Made by a program: the position numbers and the translations under genes
Notes under the pieces: model-generated
Databases searched by the model: none
Told to the model about the DNA's origin: nothing
What the model saw: the letters and a program-made list of their open reading frames with translations, nothing else
DNA from: Alphaproteobacteria bacterium
Lineage (GTDB): Bacteria; Pseudomonadota; Alphaproteobacteria; RF32; CAG-239
DNA length: 64,000 bases
Assembly: GCA_028706255.1 (NCBI GenBank)
Contig: JAQWBS010000006.1
Coordinates: 1-64,000, forward strand
Direction: 5' to 3'
Shown: in pieces, positions 16,784 to 26,138 of the stretch
Position numbering within the stretch: position 1 is the stretch's first letter
How the letters are laid out: each line of letters starts with the position of its first letter

Positions 16784-18244
16784 TTAGAAATTATTTTTTA
16801 CATAATCGTAAAGCACTTTAATTCCAAAACCAGTTGCACCTTTTGGATTTAAGTCTGTGCCTTTATCTTCGTCTGCCGTTCCAGCAATATCAAGATGTGC
16901 CCATTGAACGCCCTCATCAATGAACCGTTGTAAGAAGCAAGCTCCTTGACTTGAACCACCCCAACGGCTTGTGCCAATATTTCGCATATCCGCCACAGAA
17001 GAATCTAACATCTTATTAAAATGTTCATCAACAGGTAATCTCCACAGCTTTTCATCAACTTGAACACCAGCTTTAAGCAACTCTTCTGCAAACTTATCAT
17101 GGTTACTAAACAAACCTGCATAAGCCTTGCTCAAGCAAACCAAAACTGCACCAGTTAAAGTGGCTAAATCAACAATTTTCTTCGCCTGATATTTCTGTTG
17201 TGTATAGGTCAATAAATCTGCTAAAACCAAACGGCCTTCTGCGTCAGTGTTCATAATTTCAACCGTTTGTCCTGACATAGAGGTAATGACATCATTCACT
17301 CTGGTAGCATTTCCAGCGATTGCGTTTTCAACTAGTCCAACCACCCCAATCACATTTGCTTTAGAATTTGTCAAAGCCAAAGCTCGAAGCGTGCCAACAA
17401 CTGCAGCAGACCCACCCATATCATAGTTCATATATTCCAAGCCTGAGCCCGTCTTAATGTTTAATCCGCCAGAATCAAAAGTTACTCCTTTGCCAACTAA
17501 AGCTAAATCAAAATCTTTTTGCTTTTTGTTACCAATCCACTTCATAACAACAACATATGGCTTATTATCAGAAGCCTGAGCCACTGCCATCAACAAATTG
17601 AAGTCTTTCTTTTTGAGTTCTTTTTCATCAAGAATTTCAATTTCTAAGCCACACTTTTTCAATTTTTTAATTTCATCAGCATAAGTTTTTGGCGTGAGCA
17701 CGTTCGCTGGCTCATTTACCAAATCTCTTGCCAAATTCACAGAGGAAGCAACAGCAGAAAAATCTGCATAAGCTTTTTCTGAAAGCTTTTCTTTCTCAAA
17801 AGCAAAACTCAAACTTTGCAAAGTTGAATAATGACTAGACTCTTTCTTCGTGAAATATTTATCGAATCTATAACTCCCAAGTTCATAGCCATAAGCAAGA
17901 TGATAAGCTTCTTCAGCTTTTTCGCGCACATAATAAACGGCTTTCTCACTTTCAAACAAAACATTAGATAATTTTCCACCAAGTTTTTGAAAAAACAGGT
18001 CATCTGCCTTAGACTCGTCAAAACTCGCCAGAATAACTTTTGACGCTCCAACTGAAATAACTGAAAAATCTTTCTTATTTTCAGGAAAGTTTTCTCTTTT
18101 GATTGTTTCTTTAATCAAAGTTAACTCATTTTTACTCAAATTTTCTTCAAAATATGTTCCAAATTTCTTTTCTTTTTTATCAAAAAGGAAAATTTTTGCA
18201 TCAAATTTATCATTTTTCTTGTTTTCAAAAATATATTTCACCAT
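16784..18244 (-). CDS. pepA: Leucyl aminopeptidase (M17 family)
   Basis: A cytosolic dimetal exopeptidase that removes N-terminal residues from peptides. The 486-residue protein has the M17 catalytic half: VGKGVTFDSGGLNIK (around residue 250), MGGSAAVVG, and the signature NTDAEGRL at 332-339 with the metal-binding Asp/Glu and the catalytic Arg. The C-terminal DIAGTA is also present. The N-terminal ~160 residues are more variable, as usual. It stands alone between a terminator and a divergent HNH gene. In some bacteria PepA homologues also act as DNA-binding accessory proteins in site-specific recombination; nothing here shows that. Confidence 0.93.
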   Translation of the reverse strand: MVKYIFENKKNDKFDAKIFLFDKKEKKFGTYFEENLSKNELTLIKETIKRENFPENKKDFSVISVGASKVILASFDESKADDLFFQKLGGKLSNVLFESEKAVYYVREKAEEAYHLAYGYELGSYRFDKYFTKKESSHYSTLQSLSFAFEKEKLSEKAYADFSAVASSVNLARDLVNEPANVLTPKTYADEIKKLKKCGLEIEILDEKELKKKDFNLLMAVAQASDNKPYVVVMKWIGNKKQKDFDLALVGKGVTFDSGGLNIKTGSGLEYMNYDMGGSAAVVGTLRALALTNSKANVIGVVGLVENAIAGNATRVNDVITSMSGQTVEIMNTDAEGRLVLADLLTYTQQKYQAKKIVDLATLTGAVLVCLSKAYAGLFSNHDKFAEELLKAGVQVDEKLWRLPVDEHFNKMLDSSVADMRNIGTSRWGGSSQGACFLQRFIDEGVQWAHLDIAGTADEDKGTDLNPKGATGFGIKVLYDYVKNNF

Positions 18245-18362
18245 TTTTTTCTCCTAAATAGAAATCGTTATCATAATATATACCTTAAAAGTGAAAAAGT
18301 TATAAACAATCGTCAAGATACACTAGACTCTTTTTTTTTAGGTTTTATAATTTAGACAAAAT

Positions 18363-19820
18363 ATGAACTCCTGTTATGCAAAGGTATTCCCCTTGGCTTC
18401 ACGTGCTTTATTTATTGAAACAGCAAAAAACTTTCCACTTTCGGCTGAACACTTCAAATTCGGCAACGCTTCAGAGGCGAGCATTTTTAAGATAAAGCAA
18501 TATGAAAGAATTGAAAAAGCACTTCTAGAAAAAACATCTTTAGCTCACATTAACAGTTTATTAGGCAAGAAAGATATTGACCTTATTTTACAATATCGAA
18601 AAAAAGGGTTTATCCTTGACGAAATTGGGCTTCTTTGTCGAGAGATGAGTCTTTCAACGGCAATAGAAGATCTCATTCTCAAAGGCAATGCTAAACTTGA
18701 TAATGCCTCTGCTGAAATTATTGGTTTTAGACCTGTTTCTAAAAAGATTTTTGACACACCCAAAAACATAAAAAGAATTATTCGCTGCGATGCGAATGGC
18801 AGAATCCCCCTTCCTGACCATCGTGAACATTCTTTGCTTTTCATCATTAATAATGCTTATAATAACCCCCAAAACATCTACACAAACATAAATTATCATC
18901 AAAAAAACAGCAGTAGGAAAAAAGAAAAAGGAGCAAAAAAACCTTCTTTTTGGAACAAATGCTTTTTTGAAGACGTAGATTTTTTCAAACTAAACCCAAA
19001 AATGCAAAGCATTTTATTTAAAGTTCCTGAAAGCACTCGTGTTCATCAAAAATTCGACAGCAGAAATTTTAATGCTTTTATTCGCTATTTAGCAACAAAA
19101 ACTCATAATTACCGACCTCAAGATTATCACTTAGAAAGCTCAATAATCTGGCAAAAATATTATCAAAAATTTGAGAACTTTGAATCTATTGAAGAGCGTA
19201 TTAAAGGTGAACTAGCAAAACAGAAAATCATTCCGCAAATTGTTAAAACAATGAATTTTGCCGATTTTGAATATGTCATTCACAAGTCTTCCCCTCAAAA
19301 TTCTGAACAAGCTTTTGAAGGAGCTATTCAGAAAAGAGTGAAGCAGATTATGAAAAATAAGAGAAATTACAACACCGTAAAAAAATATTTTCTAACTTGT
19401 AATTTATCCAAAAAAGATGTTCAAGAAAAACTGTTCTTAATGAAGACTGAAGGTCGACTTTGTAATTTACTTTCAATACACCACATCAACCATGTTAGCA
19501 ATGCTTTGGAGCATAATAATATTAGCGACCTTAATGACGAAAGAAACTTGGTTTTAGTGTCAACTTTCATGCATAATCTCATTCATAGCAGTGACACACA
19601 CATGAATGAGGATACAATCTCTATGCTTACTCCTCTTCCAGGAACTTTTGATATGATGCTTGGGGTGACACCGATGTTCCAAACACCTTTCACGGGTAAA
19701 GGCAAAAAGAAAATAAATACGAAAACACCTCTGAGATATAAACATATTCATGGAGGCAATAAAACGCCTAAACAAATTGTACTCGTTCCATTTTACAATA
19801 AGAAAGCAAAAAGCAGATGA
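18363..19820 (+). CDS. HNH-motif protein 1 of a tandem pair, function unknown
   Basis: A 485-residue basic protein with no signal peptide or membrane segment. The C-terminal third has an HNH-like (His-Me finger) arrangement: LLSIHHINHVSN (around residue 375), DERNLVLVSTFMHNLIH about 25 residues later. This gives the His-His...Asn...His-x3-His spacing of the family. The N-terminal ~340 residues are Lys-rich and unrecognised. Its stop overlaps the next start (ATGA at 19817-19820), so the two HNH genes are translationally coupled. It could be a nuclease of a defence system, a mobile-element enzyme or a secreted effector; none can be chosen. Confidence 0.6.
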   Translation: MNSCYAKVFPLASRALFIETAKNFPLSAEHFKFGNASEASIFKIKQYERIEKALLEKTSLAHINSLLGKKDIDLILQYRKKGFILDEIGLLCREMSLSTAIEDLILKGNAKLDNASAEIIGFRPVSKKIFDTPKNIKRIIRCDANGRIPLPDHREHSLLFIINNAYNNPQNIYTNINYHQKNSSRKKEKGAKKPSFWNKCFFEDVDFFKLNPKMQSILFKVPESTRVHQKFDSRNFNAFIRYLATKTHNYRPQDYHLESSIIWQKYYQKFENFESIEERIKGELAKQKIIPQIVKTMNFADFEYVIHKSSPQNSEQAFEGAIQKRVKQIMKNKRNYNTVKKYFLTCNLSKKDVQEKLFLMKTEGRLCNLLSIHHINHVSNALEHNNISDLNDERNLVLVSTFMHNLIHSSDTHMNEDTISMLTPLPGTFDMMLGVTPMFQTPFTGKGKKKINTKTPLRYKHIHGGNKTPKQIVLVPFYNKKAKSR

Positions 19821-21115
19821 CTATGAAGGCAGAAATTATAGAAGATGATATTATTCAAAAACCCACTTCACTTTTTATTGATAAAATTTCTGCTCTCAAA
19901 ATTCTACAAAATAAATATGAATATTTAGCCAAAGCGAAAACAAAAACCAAAAACACGAAAAAAATTTATTCCATTCTTATGGAGATAAGAGAGATTTATT
20001 TTGCTCAGTCAAGGATTAAACTAGAGATAACAAAATCTTTGCAAATTGCCAGTCAAGATGAAAAAATACTCACATCACTTCTTCAAAAAAAGACAAAAGA
20101 CTTTAATAAGATTGGTGCTCTACTCAAAAAACATGATTTAATTTATGCCGAAGAACCATATTTTCCACTAAATAAAATTGAAAAAGATATTATTGCTGCT
20201 GATTACAAGGGAATTATCCGCCCTGTTGACTATGAAAACCTCTCTGATTTTTACAAAACCTATCGTGGTAAAGAAGAAAAACCTCAATATGAATTATCAG
20301 AATATGCTTTGGAAAACTCAAAAGCTTGGGCACTTTTTGCACAGTTTAAAAATTTCAAAATTTTAGAAACTTGTGTAAAAAGACATCTGCAAGAATTGAA
20401 TATTCCACCGCAAAAAATTAAAAAACTGGTTATTGAAGATTTCGCAGATATCCTTCATCTTGAGCAGAGCAAACAGAAAAAGCCTCTCTTTCTTGGGCAA
20501 CGTAAAAGTTTCATTAAAGATTTTATCAAAAAAAATGAACAAGCTTTCCGTTTGATTTTGCAAGACCTCAAGGTTGACCCTCGATACATCAACGCTCTTG
20601 TAACCTCAATGAAGAAAAATGGCGTTTGTGAAAATATTGTGGTCTATAATAATAAAGGCGAAAAAATTAGAGGTCCGAACTTCTCTGTTCATCATAAAAC
20701 CCCTGTGAAAGACGGTCATTCTAAAGATTATCTGGCAGAAGTTAATTTATTCAAGAACCTTTGCCTTTGCATTGATATGCCTTATCATAAAAGAATGTTA
20801 CATATGCTTGACCGAACCAACATTGACGACCAAGGAAACATTACCAAAACAGGAATTAGCTTCAAAAATGAGGATATTGTTTTTATGGCAGGACTTTCTC
20901 CACTTCATCAGATTTATTATGATTATGATCAAGATAGCCGAACGAAACGTGCTGTTGAAAAACTTCATCAACACCCTCAAGTTAATCTCAAAATCAAGGC
21001 TGAACCTAATGAGGCTCTGTTTGATAATTATGAGAAGAGAATGAAAGCAGAGGGTAAAACGCCAATTAACTATCGAGCCGTGATGAAAATTAGAGAAAGC
21101 AAATCAAATTATTGA
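19817..21115 (+). CDS. HNH-motif protein 2 of a tandem pair, function unknown
   Basis: A 432-residue Lys-rich protein; the start at 19817 overlaps the upstream stop, and an ATG two codons later is an alternative. The HNH-like region lies near residues 290-335: NFSVHHKTPVKDG, then NLFKNLCLCIDMPYHKRMLH. The pattern His-His-x-x-Pro, Asn-Leu and His-x-x-x-Leu-His matches the usual HNH endonuclease layout more closely than in protein 1. The first 280 residues are helical and unrecognised. No immunity-like small gene follows; tsaC is next after 65 bases. The two proteins appear to be diverged relatives in their C-terminal halves. Confidence 0.62.
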   Translation: MTMKAEIIEDDIIQKPTSLFIDKISALKILQNKYEYLAKAKTKTKNTKKIYSILMEIREIYFAQSRIKLEITKSLQIASQDEKILTSLLQKKTKDFNKIGALLKKHDLIYAEEPYFPLNKIEKDIIAADYKGIIRPVDYENLSDFYKTYRGKEEKPQYELSEYALENSKAWALFAQFKNFKILETCVKRHLQELNIPPQKIKKLVIEDFADILHLEQSKQKKPLFLGQRKSFIKDFIKKNEQAFRLILQDLKVDPRYINALVTSMKKNGVCENIVVYNNKGEKIRGPNFSVHHKTPVKDGHSKDYLAEVNLFKNLCLCIDMPYHKRMLHMLDRTNIDDQGNITKTGISFKNEDIVFMAGLSPLHQIYYDYDQDSRTKRAVEKLHQHPQVNLKIKAEPNEALFDNYEKRMKAEGKTPINYRAVMKIRESKSNY

Positions 21116-21179
21116 CAAACTTTTGCTTAAGGATTAAAAATCATAACGAATTTTGCTTTAATTTTTAGAAGAATTTAAG

Positions 21180-22121
21180 ATGAACATTTTTTCAGCAACA
21201 GAAGAAAACATTACTAAAGCTGCCGAGCTTCTCAGGTCTAGCGGGGTTGTTGCTATGCCAACAGAAACCGTTTATGGGTTGGCTGCAAATGTTTATGATT
21301 CAAAAGCTGTTGCCAATATCTTCGCCATCAAGGGTCGTCCAACGTTTAATCCGCTCATCTCTCATATTGCTGAAGTGGATTTCTTAAAGGAATATGCTGC
21401 TGTGGATAGCCGTGTGTTGGAATTGGCAAAAAAATATTGGCCAGGACCTTTGACGTTTGTGCTTAAAAGAACGGATGAAAACCCTGCCCTTGACCTTGTT
21501 TGTGCAGGACTTAAAACAATCACTGTCAGAATGCCTAATCACCCCGTTGCTTTAGACCTCATCAAAAAAGCTGGCGTTCCTTTGGCAGCCCCTTCAGCTA
21601 ATGCCTCTCAAACGATGAGTCCTACGACAGCAGAACATGTTTATGAAAGCTTGCAAGATAAAGTGGATATGATTTTAGATGGTGGTGCTTGTCGTGTTGG
21701 CGTTGAATCAACCATTATTGATATGACAGGTAAAGAAGTGGTGATGTTACGTGCTGGTGGGGTGAGCTTGGAAGAATTGGAAACCTTTTTGAGTGAAAAA
21801 GTTTTAATCTCAGACGGAAATCCTGATAAGCCAACTTCCCCAGGGCAACTTTTGAAGCACTATGCCCCACATCACACCTTCAGAATTAATGCTGACAAAC
21901 CAGAAAAAGGTGAGTTTTATATTGGTTTTGGCGATTGTCAAAATGCTAATCTTAATTTAAGCCCAAGCGGGAATTTATGTGAGGCAGCAAGCAATTTGTT
22001 TTCTTACTTACATCTTGCGGATAAGCACCCAAATATCACAGGTATTGCCATGGCACCAATTCCCAACAAAGAAATTGGTATGGCGATTAATGACCGCATT
22101 AAACGTGCCGCAAAGAAATAA
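21180..22121 (+). CDS. L-threonylcarbamoyladenylate synthase (Sua5/YwlC type)
   Basis: It makes the threonylcarbamoyl-AMP used for the t6A37 modification of ANN-decoding tRNAs. The 313-residue length is that of Sua5, not of the shorter TsaC. The YrdC domain shows VVAMPTETVYGLAANV (about residues 24-39), IKGRPTFNPLISHI, PGPLTFVLKR, AAPSANASQTMSPTTAEHV and GVESTIID. After about residue 200 comes the Sua5 linker SPGQLLKHYAPH and a C-terminal domain. It is followed after 16 bases by a tRNA methyltransferase gene, so the pair is probably a tRNA-modification operon. Confidence 0.93.
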   Translation: MNIFSATEENITKAAELLRSSGVVAMPTETVYGLAANVYDSKAVANIFAIKGRPTFNPLISHIAEVDFLKEYAAVDSRVLELAKKYWPGPLTFVLKRTDENPALDLVCAGLKTITVRMPNHPVALDLIKKAGVPLAAPSANASQTMSPTTAEHVYESLQDKVDMILDGGACRVGVESTIIDMTGKEVVMLRAGGVSLEELETFLSEKVLISDGNPDKPTSPGQLLKHYAPHHTFRINADKPEKGEFYIGFGDCQNANLNLSPSGNLCEAASNLFSYLHLADKHPNITGIAMAPIPNKEIGMAINDRIKRAAKK

Positions 22122-22137
22122 TTAAAAGGAGATTCAA

Positions 22138-22884
22138 ATGAGCACATATACTCAAGACTATCTTCTCGACAAACAAATCAAAATTTTTCAACCTGTCGAT
22201 GGCTATCGTGCTTCAACAGACGCCATTTTATTGGCTTCTGTTTTAGAACAAGTTAAAACGGGCGATAAAATTCTTGACGTTGGTTCTGGCACAGGGGCAA
22301 TTTCTCTTTGTTTAGCACATCGACTCAAAGATAAAATGATTTCTATTTACGGCTTTGAACTTCAAGAAACGCTTTGTGAACTTTCAAACAAAAGCGCTCA
22401 GGAAAATAACTTTCAATCTTTTTTGAAATACATAAACCTCAATATTAAAGAAAAACCTCAAGATTTTGATTTCTGTTCTTTTGACCATGTCATCACGAAC
22501 CCACCTTATTCAGAAAAAGATATGCCTTCTCCTAATTTGAGTAAAGCAACAGCACATAACCACACAGATTTTAGCCTCAAAGACTGGATAAGTTTTTGCA
22601 TTAAGATGCTCAAACCCAAAGGCTTTTTTTATATGATTAACCGAGCAGAAGCTGTTGATGAAATTTTGAGTTGTCTACATAAAAAGCTAGGCAATATTTG
22701 TATCATTCCGCTTCACTCTAAAGCAAACCAAGATGCAAAAAGAGTGATTATCATTGCTCAAAAAGATTCAAAAGCACCGACAACACTCAAAAAAGGCATT
22801 ATCATTCACGAAGAAGACGGCAATTATTCTTCCATTGCTAATCAGATTTTGCGTTTAGGAAAAGCTTTTTCAGAAAGTTTATAA
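22138..22884 (+). CDS. tRNA1(Val) (adenine37-N6)-methyltransferase-like protein
   Basis: A 248-residue class I SAM-dependent methyltransferase, AGGAG upstream. It opens with the family's recognisable FQPVDGYRASTDAILLA (about 20-36), then the SAM loop ILDVGSGTGAISLCLA (about 45-60) and the catalytic motif NPPYSEKDM (about 121). The HNHTDFSLKDW segment further supports TrmN6/YfiC. The closest E. coli activity is m6A37 in tRNA-Val. It ends seven bases from a convergent gene. Confidence 0.85.
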   Translation: MSTYTQDYLLDKQIKIFQPVDGYRASTDAILLASVLEQVKTGDKILDVGSGTGAISLCLAHRLKDKMISIYGFELQETLCELSNKSAQENNFQSFLKYINLNIKEKPQDFDFCSFDHVITNPPYSEKDMPSPNLSKATAHNHTDFSLKDWISFCIKMLKPKGFFYMINRAEAVDEILSCLHKKLGNICIIPLHSKANQDAKRVIIIAQKDSKAPTTLKKGIIIHEEDGNYSSIANQILRLGKAFSESL

Positions 22885-22890
22885 CTTTTT

Positions 22891-23970
22891 CTATTCGGAG
22901 ATAAAGACGACTTTATTTCCACCATCTGTTTGAGCTTTTTTCAAGGCTCTTGTGGTGATTTCCATAAGTTTAGTGAAGGTTGATGCCTGACGAGGATATA
23001 AGCCAACGCCAATGCTGACCACCATATCATGTTCACTGTTGCCATCATTTATCGTTTCTTCAAAGATGGTTACAATCTTTCTGATTTCACTTTTAAGCAC
23101 TTCATCCTTTTTATAACGTGGAATGATGAGCCAAAATTGATTTTCTATTCCTGTGGCAATCGTATAGCTTTTATCTAACCCCAAAGCCAATTTCTCTGCA
23201 ATGCGTCTTAAAATGAAGATGTGGTTATTCTGTTCTTTTATTTCTTCAAGATTATCAAGATAAACTGCTAAAACAGCGATATTTTCTCTCAAAGCAGGTG
23301 CTTTTCTACTCTCATGATTGATGGCAACTTGCAATCTATCTTCAAATAGATAATAACTGGGCAAACCAGTGTTAATATCATATAAAACAGAACCAATGTC
23401 TCGCTTAGAATAAATTTTACTACCGAAAAGGGCAAAAGTAAAATGCTTTCCGTCTTGAATGAGCAACGCTCTGAAATTAACATTAATAACAATGTCTTTT
23501 ATAGTGTTCACCCTCACCTTCAGCTCAACATTATTAGTCAACATTTCGCCAATATTTTCGGCAAGCAAAGCCCAGTCTTCTTTGTGAATAAATTTGAAAA
23601 ACTTTTTATTATAAATTGAAATTAAGTCGTCACACTCCACCAAATTGATAAAACTGTTGTTAGCATAGATAATTTTATCATCTCTCACCACAACACAATA
23701 ACTTGGAGATTTTTCAAAAACTTTATCAATCACTTCCTGAAGTTTCAGATTCATTTTGCCAATAAAATTTTGCAACAAAACAAATTCTGAGAAACCTTCT
23801 TCCCTTTGTTTCATCATTGCAGTTTTGTCTTTTTGCTGGAGTTCCTCTAAGGCTTCAAGATTAATCTCATTTCCATAACCAAGCTCTAAGGTTTCAACTG
23901 GAGATTTAACCTGAGAAACACGCTCAACATGTTCAAGTTCTGCTGTTATATTTTTATCATCGGCAACCAT
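22891..23970 (-). CDS. PAS domain protein with degenerate GGDEF domain
   Basis: I start at ATG 23970, with AGAGGTG just upstream; a GTG at 23976 is in frame. In the 359-residue product a PAS fold lies at about 75-185 (SPSYCVVVRDDKIIYANNSF). A diguanylate-cyclase-like domain follows at about 195-359: DINTGLPSYYLFEDRLQVAI corresponds to the D-x-L-T-G-L-x-N-R-x-x-F signature. However, the active-site GG(D/E)EF is replaced by ATGIENQF. VSIGVGLYP near the end is the expected late strand. It should not make c-di-GMP, but may sense a signal and bind a partner. Soluble, no membrane segment. Confidence 0.75.
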   Translation of the reverse strand: MVADDKNITAELEHVERVSQVKSPVETLELGYGNEINLEALEELQQKDKTAMMKQREEGFSEFVLLQNFIGKMNLKLQEVIDKVFEKSPSYCVVVRDDKIIYANNSFINLVECDDLISIYNKKFFKFIHKEDWALLAENIGEMLTNNVELKVRVNTIKDIVINVNFRALLIQDGKHFTFALFGSKIYSKRDIGSVLYDINTGLPSYYLFEDRLQVAINHESRKAPALRENIAVLAVYLDNLEEIKEQNNHIFILRRIAEKLALGLDKSYTIATGIENQFWLIIPRYKKDEVLKSEIRKIVTIFEETINDGNSEHDMVVSIGVGLYPRQASTFTKLMEITTRALKKAQTDGGNKVVFISE

Positions 23971-24100
23971 TTTCACCTCTTCTTATGCTCTTATAATAAT
24001 TATCATTCCATAAAAAACAATTAATAAAATTTTATTTTTATTAACTCTTTGTATGATATGTTAAAATTAAGTTAGTGTCTAAGATGATAGAGTTAGCAAA

Positions 24101-26134
24101 ATGGATAAGGATATAGAAAAAGAAACCAAAGAAACTGTGGTTGAAGAGACGACGAAGAAAAGTGAAAATAAATTTTTGCTTAAAAATAGGTATGAAATTA
24201 ATTTTGACGCGCCAATTCAATGGTTGAACAACAATGGCGCTAAGGCTTTTGAAGTCACAGATAGAATTAATACTAAAGTGCCCCTTTTTGCACTTATTTG
24301 CGACAATAAAACAACTCCAAGATTTTCTATTATTGACAACTATAAAGAAATTATCCATGAAAATATTTTAACGCTTGTTGATAATGGCATTGCAAACTAC
24401 CCTTCTGATGAAACACAACATATGGTATTGATTTATCAACGTCCTCTTGGCGGAAAAGTCATTCGTAATGCAAAAGATTATGAAGAATTTATTGGCAATG
24501 AAAATATTTTAAGAGAACTTTTGTTGGATTTTGTTTCCATTTGTGAAAGCCTGAAAAACAAAGCCATTACGCACCGTTCCATTCGCATTGATAATCTCTA
24601 TTATAAAGATGAAGAGCGCAAAAAAATTGTTTTAGGAGATTGTCTGGCAACTTTCCCTGCTTTTTATCAGCCTCTCATTTACGAATCTCTCGACAGCTCC
24701 CTCGCAATCAATGAAGGGAGAACAACAGGCACAACTAAAGATGATGTTTTTGCAGCTGGCGTTCTTGCACTTTGTTTATTTTTAGGCAAAGAGCCTTGTG
24801 GGGAGATGACTAAAAGAGAAATCACTAGAAACAGAGCTTTAATGGGCAGTTATCAAACTTTTGTTGGTAAAGAGGTGCTTTCTAAAAAAGCTTCTAATAT
24901 CTTCCGTAAAATGCTAGATGACGACCGTTCTTCTCGTTGGTCACACGTTGATTTATATAATTCTTTAGATAAACATATTATCGCCAAGACAACCCCTCAA
25001 GGTTCAGATGTTTCAAAGAAATCAATCATCATTGACGGCAAAAAACTCTATTCCCCTAGAAATGTTGCCTTTGCGTTGTTGTTTCACCTTGAAGAAGCAT
25101 ATAACCTTGTTAAAGATGGTAAGATTGTTGAGTGGATTAAAAGTGGTCTGCAAAATGAAGACTTATACATCAAAATCAACAAAACAGTTAAGGCAGACAT
25201 TGAAAAAGAAAATGAGTTAGATATCCTCGTTAGCAAAATTGCTATTATGCTCGACCCAACTTTGCCAATTTTTTATCGTGGAATTAATATTTTTCCTAAA
25301 GCTCTTCCTAAAGCGCTTTATTACACAATGAAAAACAAACCACAAGATATGTTTCTTTATCATGAACTTATTGCCACTGACCTGATTAGAATTTGGCATC
25401 AAGAACAACAATTCAGCCCGACGAATATCAACGTGAATGAAATTAAGCTCTTTGCTTCTCGCAACGAATATGGTTATGGCATTTATCGCGTGATGTATGA
25501 ACTTGATGAGGACATCCCCTGCACCAGTCCGCTTATTGGCAAAAATTATGTCAATTCTCACACTAGACTTTTGAAAGCTCTAGATGATAATTACAATGAA
25601 AATAGCACGCTTCGCTTGCCATTTGATAAAAATATTATTGCTTATATCTATGCAAATTTAGGGAAAAGCATCAATAAAATCATCCTAAACATCAATTCCA
25701 AAAAAGAAAGCGAAAAGACGGCTGGAATTATTAAAATATATAGCATTATGCAAAGCAAATATGGACCAGCTAAACTTCCTAATCTTGTTAAATGGCTGAT
25801 TAAAGCTTCTCACCCTATCATTGAAAGCTATCACAACATCAAATATCGACAGGTCATTGAAAAAGAAATTGCTAAAGCTGCTCCAGATGGGGATATCACT
25901 GTAATTTACGATTTATTGGATAATCCTTCTGTCAGACAAAAAGATAATCACGATTATACGATTGCCATCAGCAAAATTAATTCTTTGACGACCGAAAAAA
26001 AATATTTAGTGAGTAATGGGCAGAAAATTTTGAATGATTCGAGAAATATTGGGAAAAACTTGGCTTCTATCATTGGTATCCTCGCGATGATGGCAGCTTT
26101 TATCTTTAGTCTTATCAATTGGGTTAAATGGTGA
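24101..26134 (+). CDS. Membrane-anchored protein pseudokinase
   Basis: A 677-residue protein with a kinase-like domain at about 30-300. The catalytic loop reads ITHRSIRIDN instead of H-R-D-x-K-x-x-N, so the catalytic Asp is Ser. The DFG position reads GDCL, keeping only the Asp, and the nucleotide-binding Lys region (VPLFALICD) has no Lys. The C-terminus has one membrane segment (about 651-673) just before the stop, so the protein is tail-anchored with the kinase-like part in the cytoplasm. A similar alphaproteobacterial family has THRxIRPDN and VLGDC motifs, so the loss looks conserved. The membrane gene after it is four bases away. Confidence 0.72.
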   Translation: MDKDIEKETKETVVEETTKKSENKFLLKNRYEINFDAPIQWLNNNGAKAFEVTDRINTKVPLFALICDNKTTPRFSIIDNYKEIIHENILTLVDNGIANYPSDETQHMVLIYQRPLGGKVIRNAKDYEEFIGNENILRELLLDFVSICESLKNKAITHRSIRIDNLYYKDEERKKIVLGDCLATFPAFYQPLIYESLDSSLAINEGRTTGTTKDDVFAAGVLALCLFLGKEPCGEMTKREITRNRALMGSYQTFVGKEVLSKKASNIFRKMLDDDRSSRWSHVDLYNSLDKHIIAKTTPQGSDVSKKSIIIDGKKLYSPRNVAFALLFHLEEAYNLVKDGKIVEWIKSGLQNEDLYIKINKTVKADIEKENELDILVSKIAIMLDPTLPIFYRGINIFPKALPKALYYTMKNKPQDMFLYHELIATDLIRIWHQEQQFSPTNINVNEIKLFASRNEYGYGIYRVMYELDEDIPCTSPLIGKNYVNSHTRLLKALDDNYNENSTLRLPFDKNIIAYIYANLGKSINKIILNINSKKESEKTAGIIKIYSIMQSKYGPAKLPNLVKWLIKASHPIIESYHNIKYRQVIEKEIAKAAPDGDITVIYDLLDNPSVRQKDNHDYTIAISKINSLTTEKKYLVSNGQKILNDSRNIGKNLASIIGILAMMAAFIFSLINWVKW

Positions 26135-26138
26135 AAAA

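Noticed and set aside
23986-24010. AATAATTATCATT-like sequences upstream of several genes as Fur boxes
   Set aside because: In DNA this AT-rich such strings are frequent. None forms a full 19-base palindrome, and the downstream genes have no iron link.
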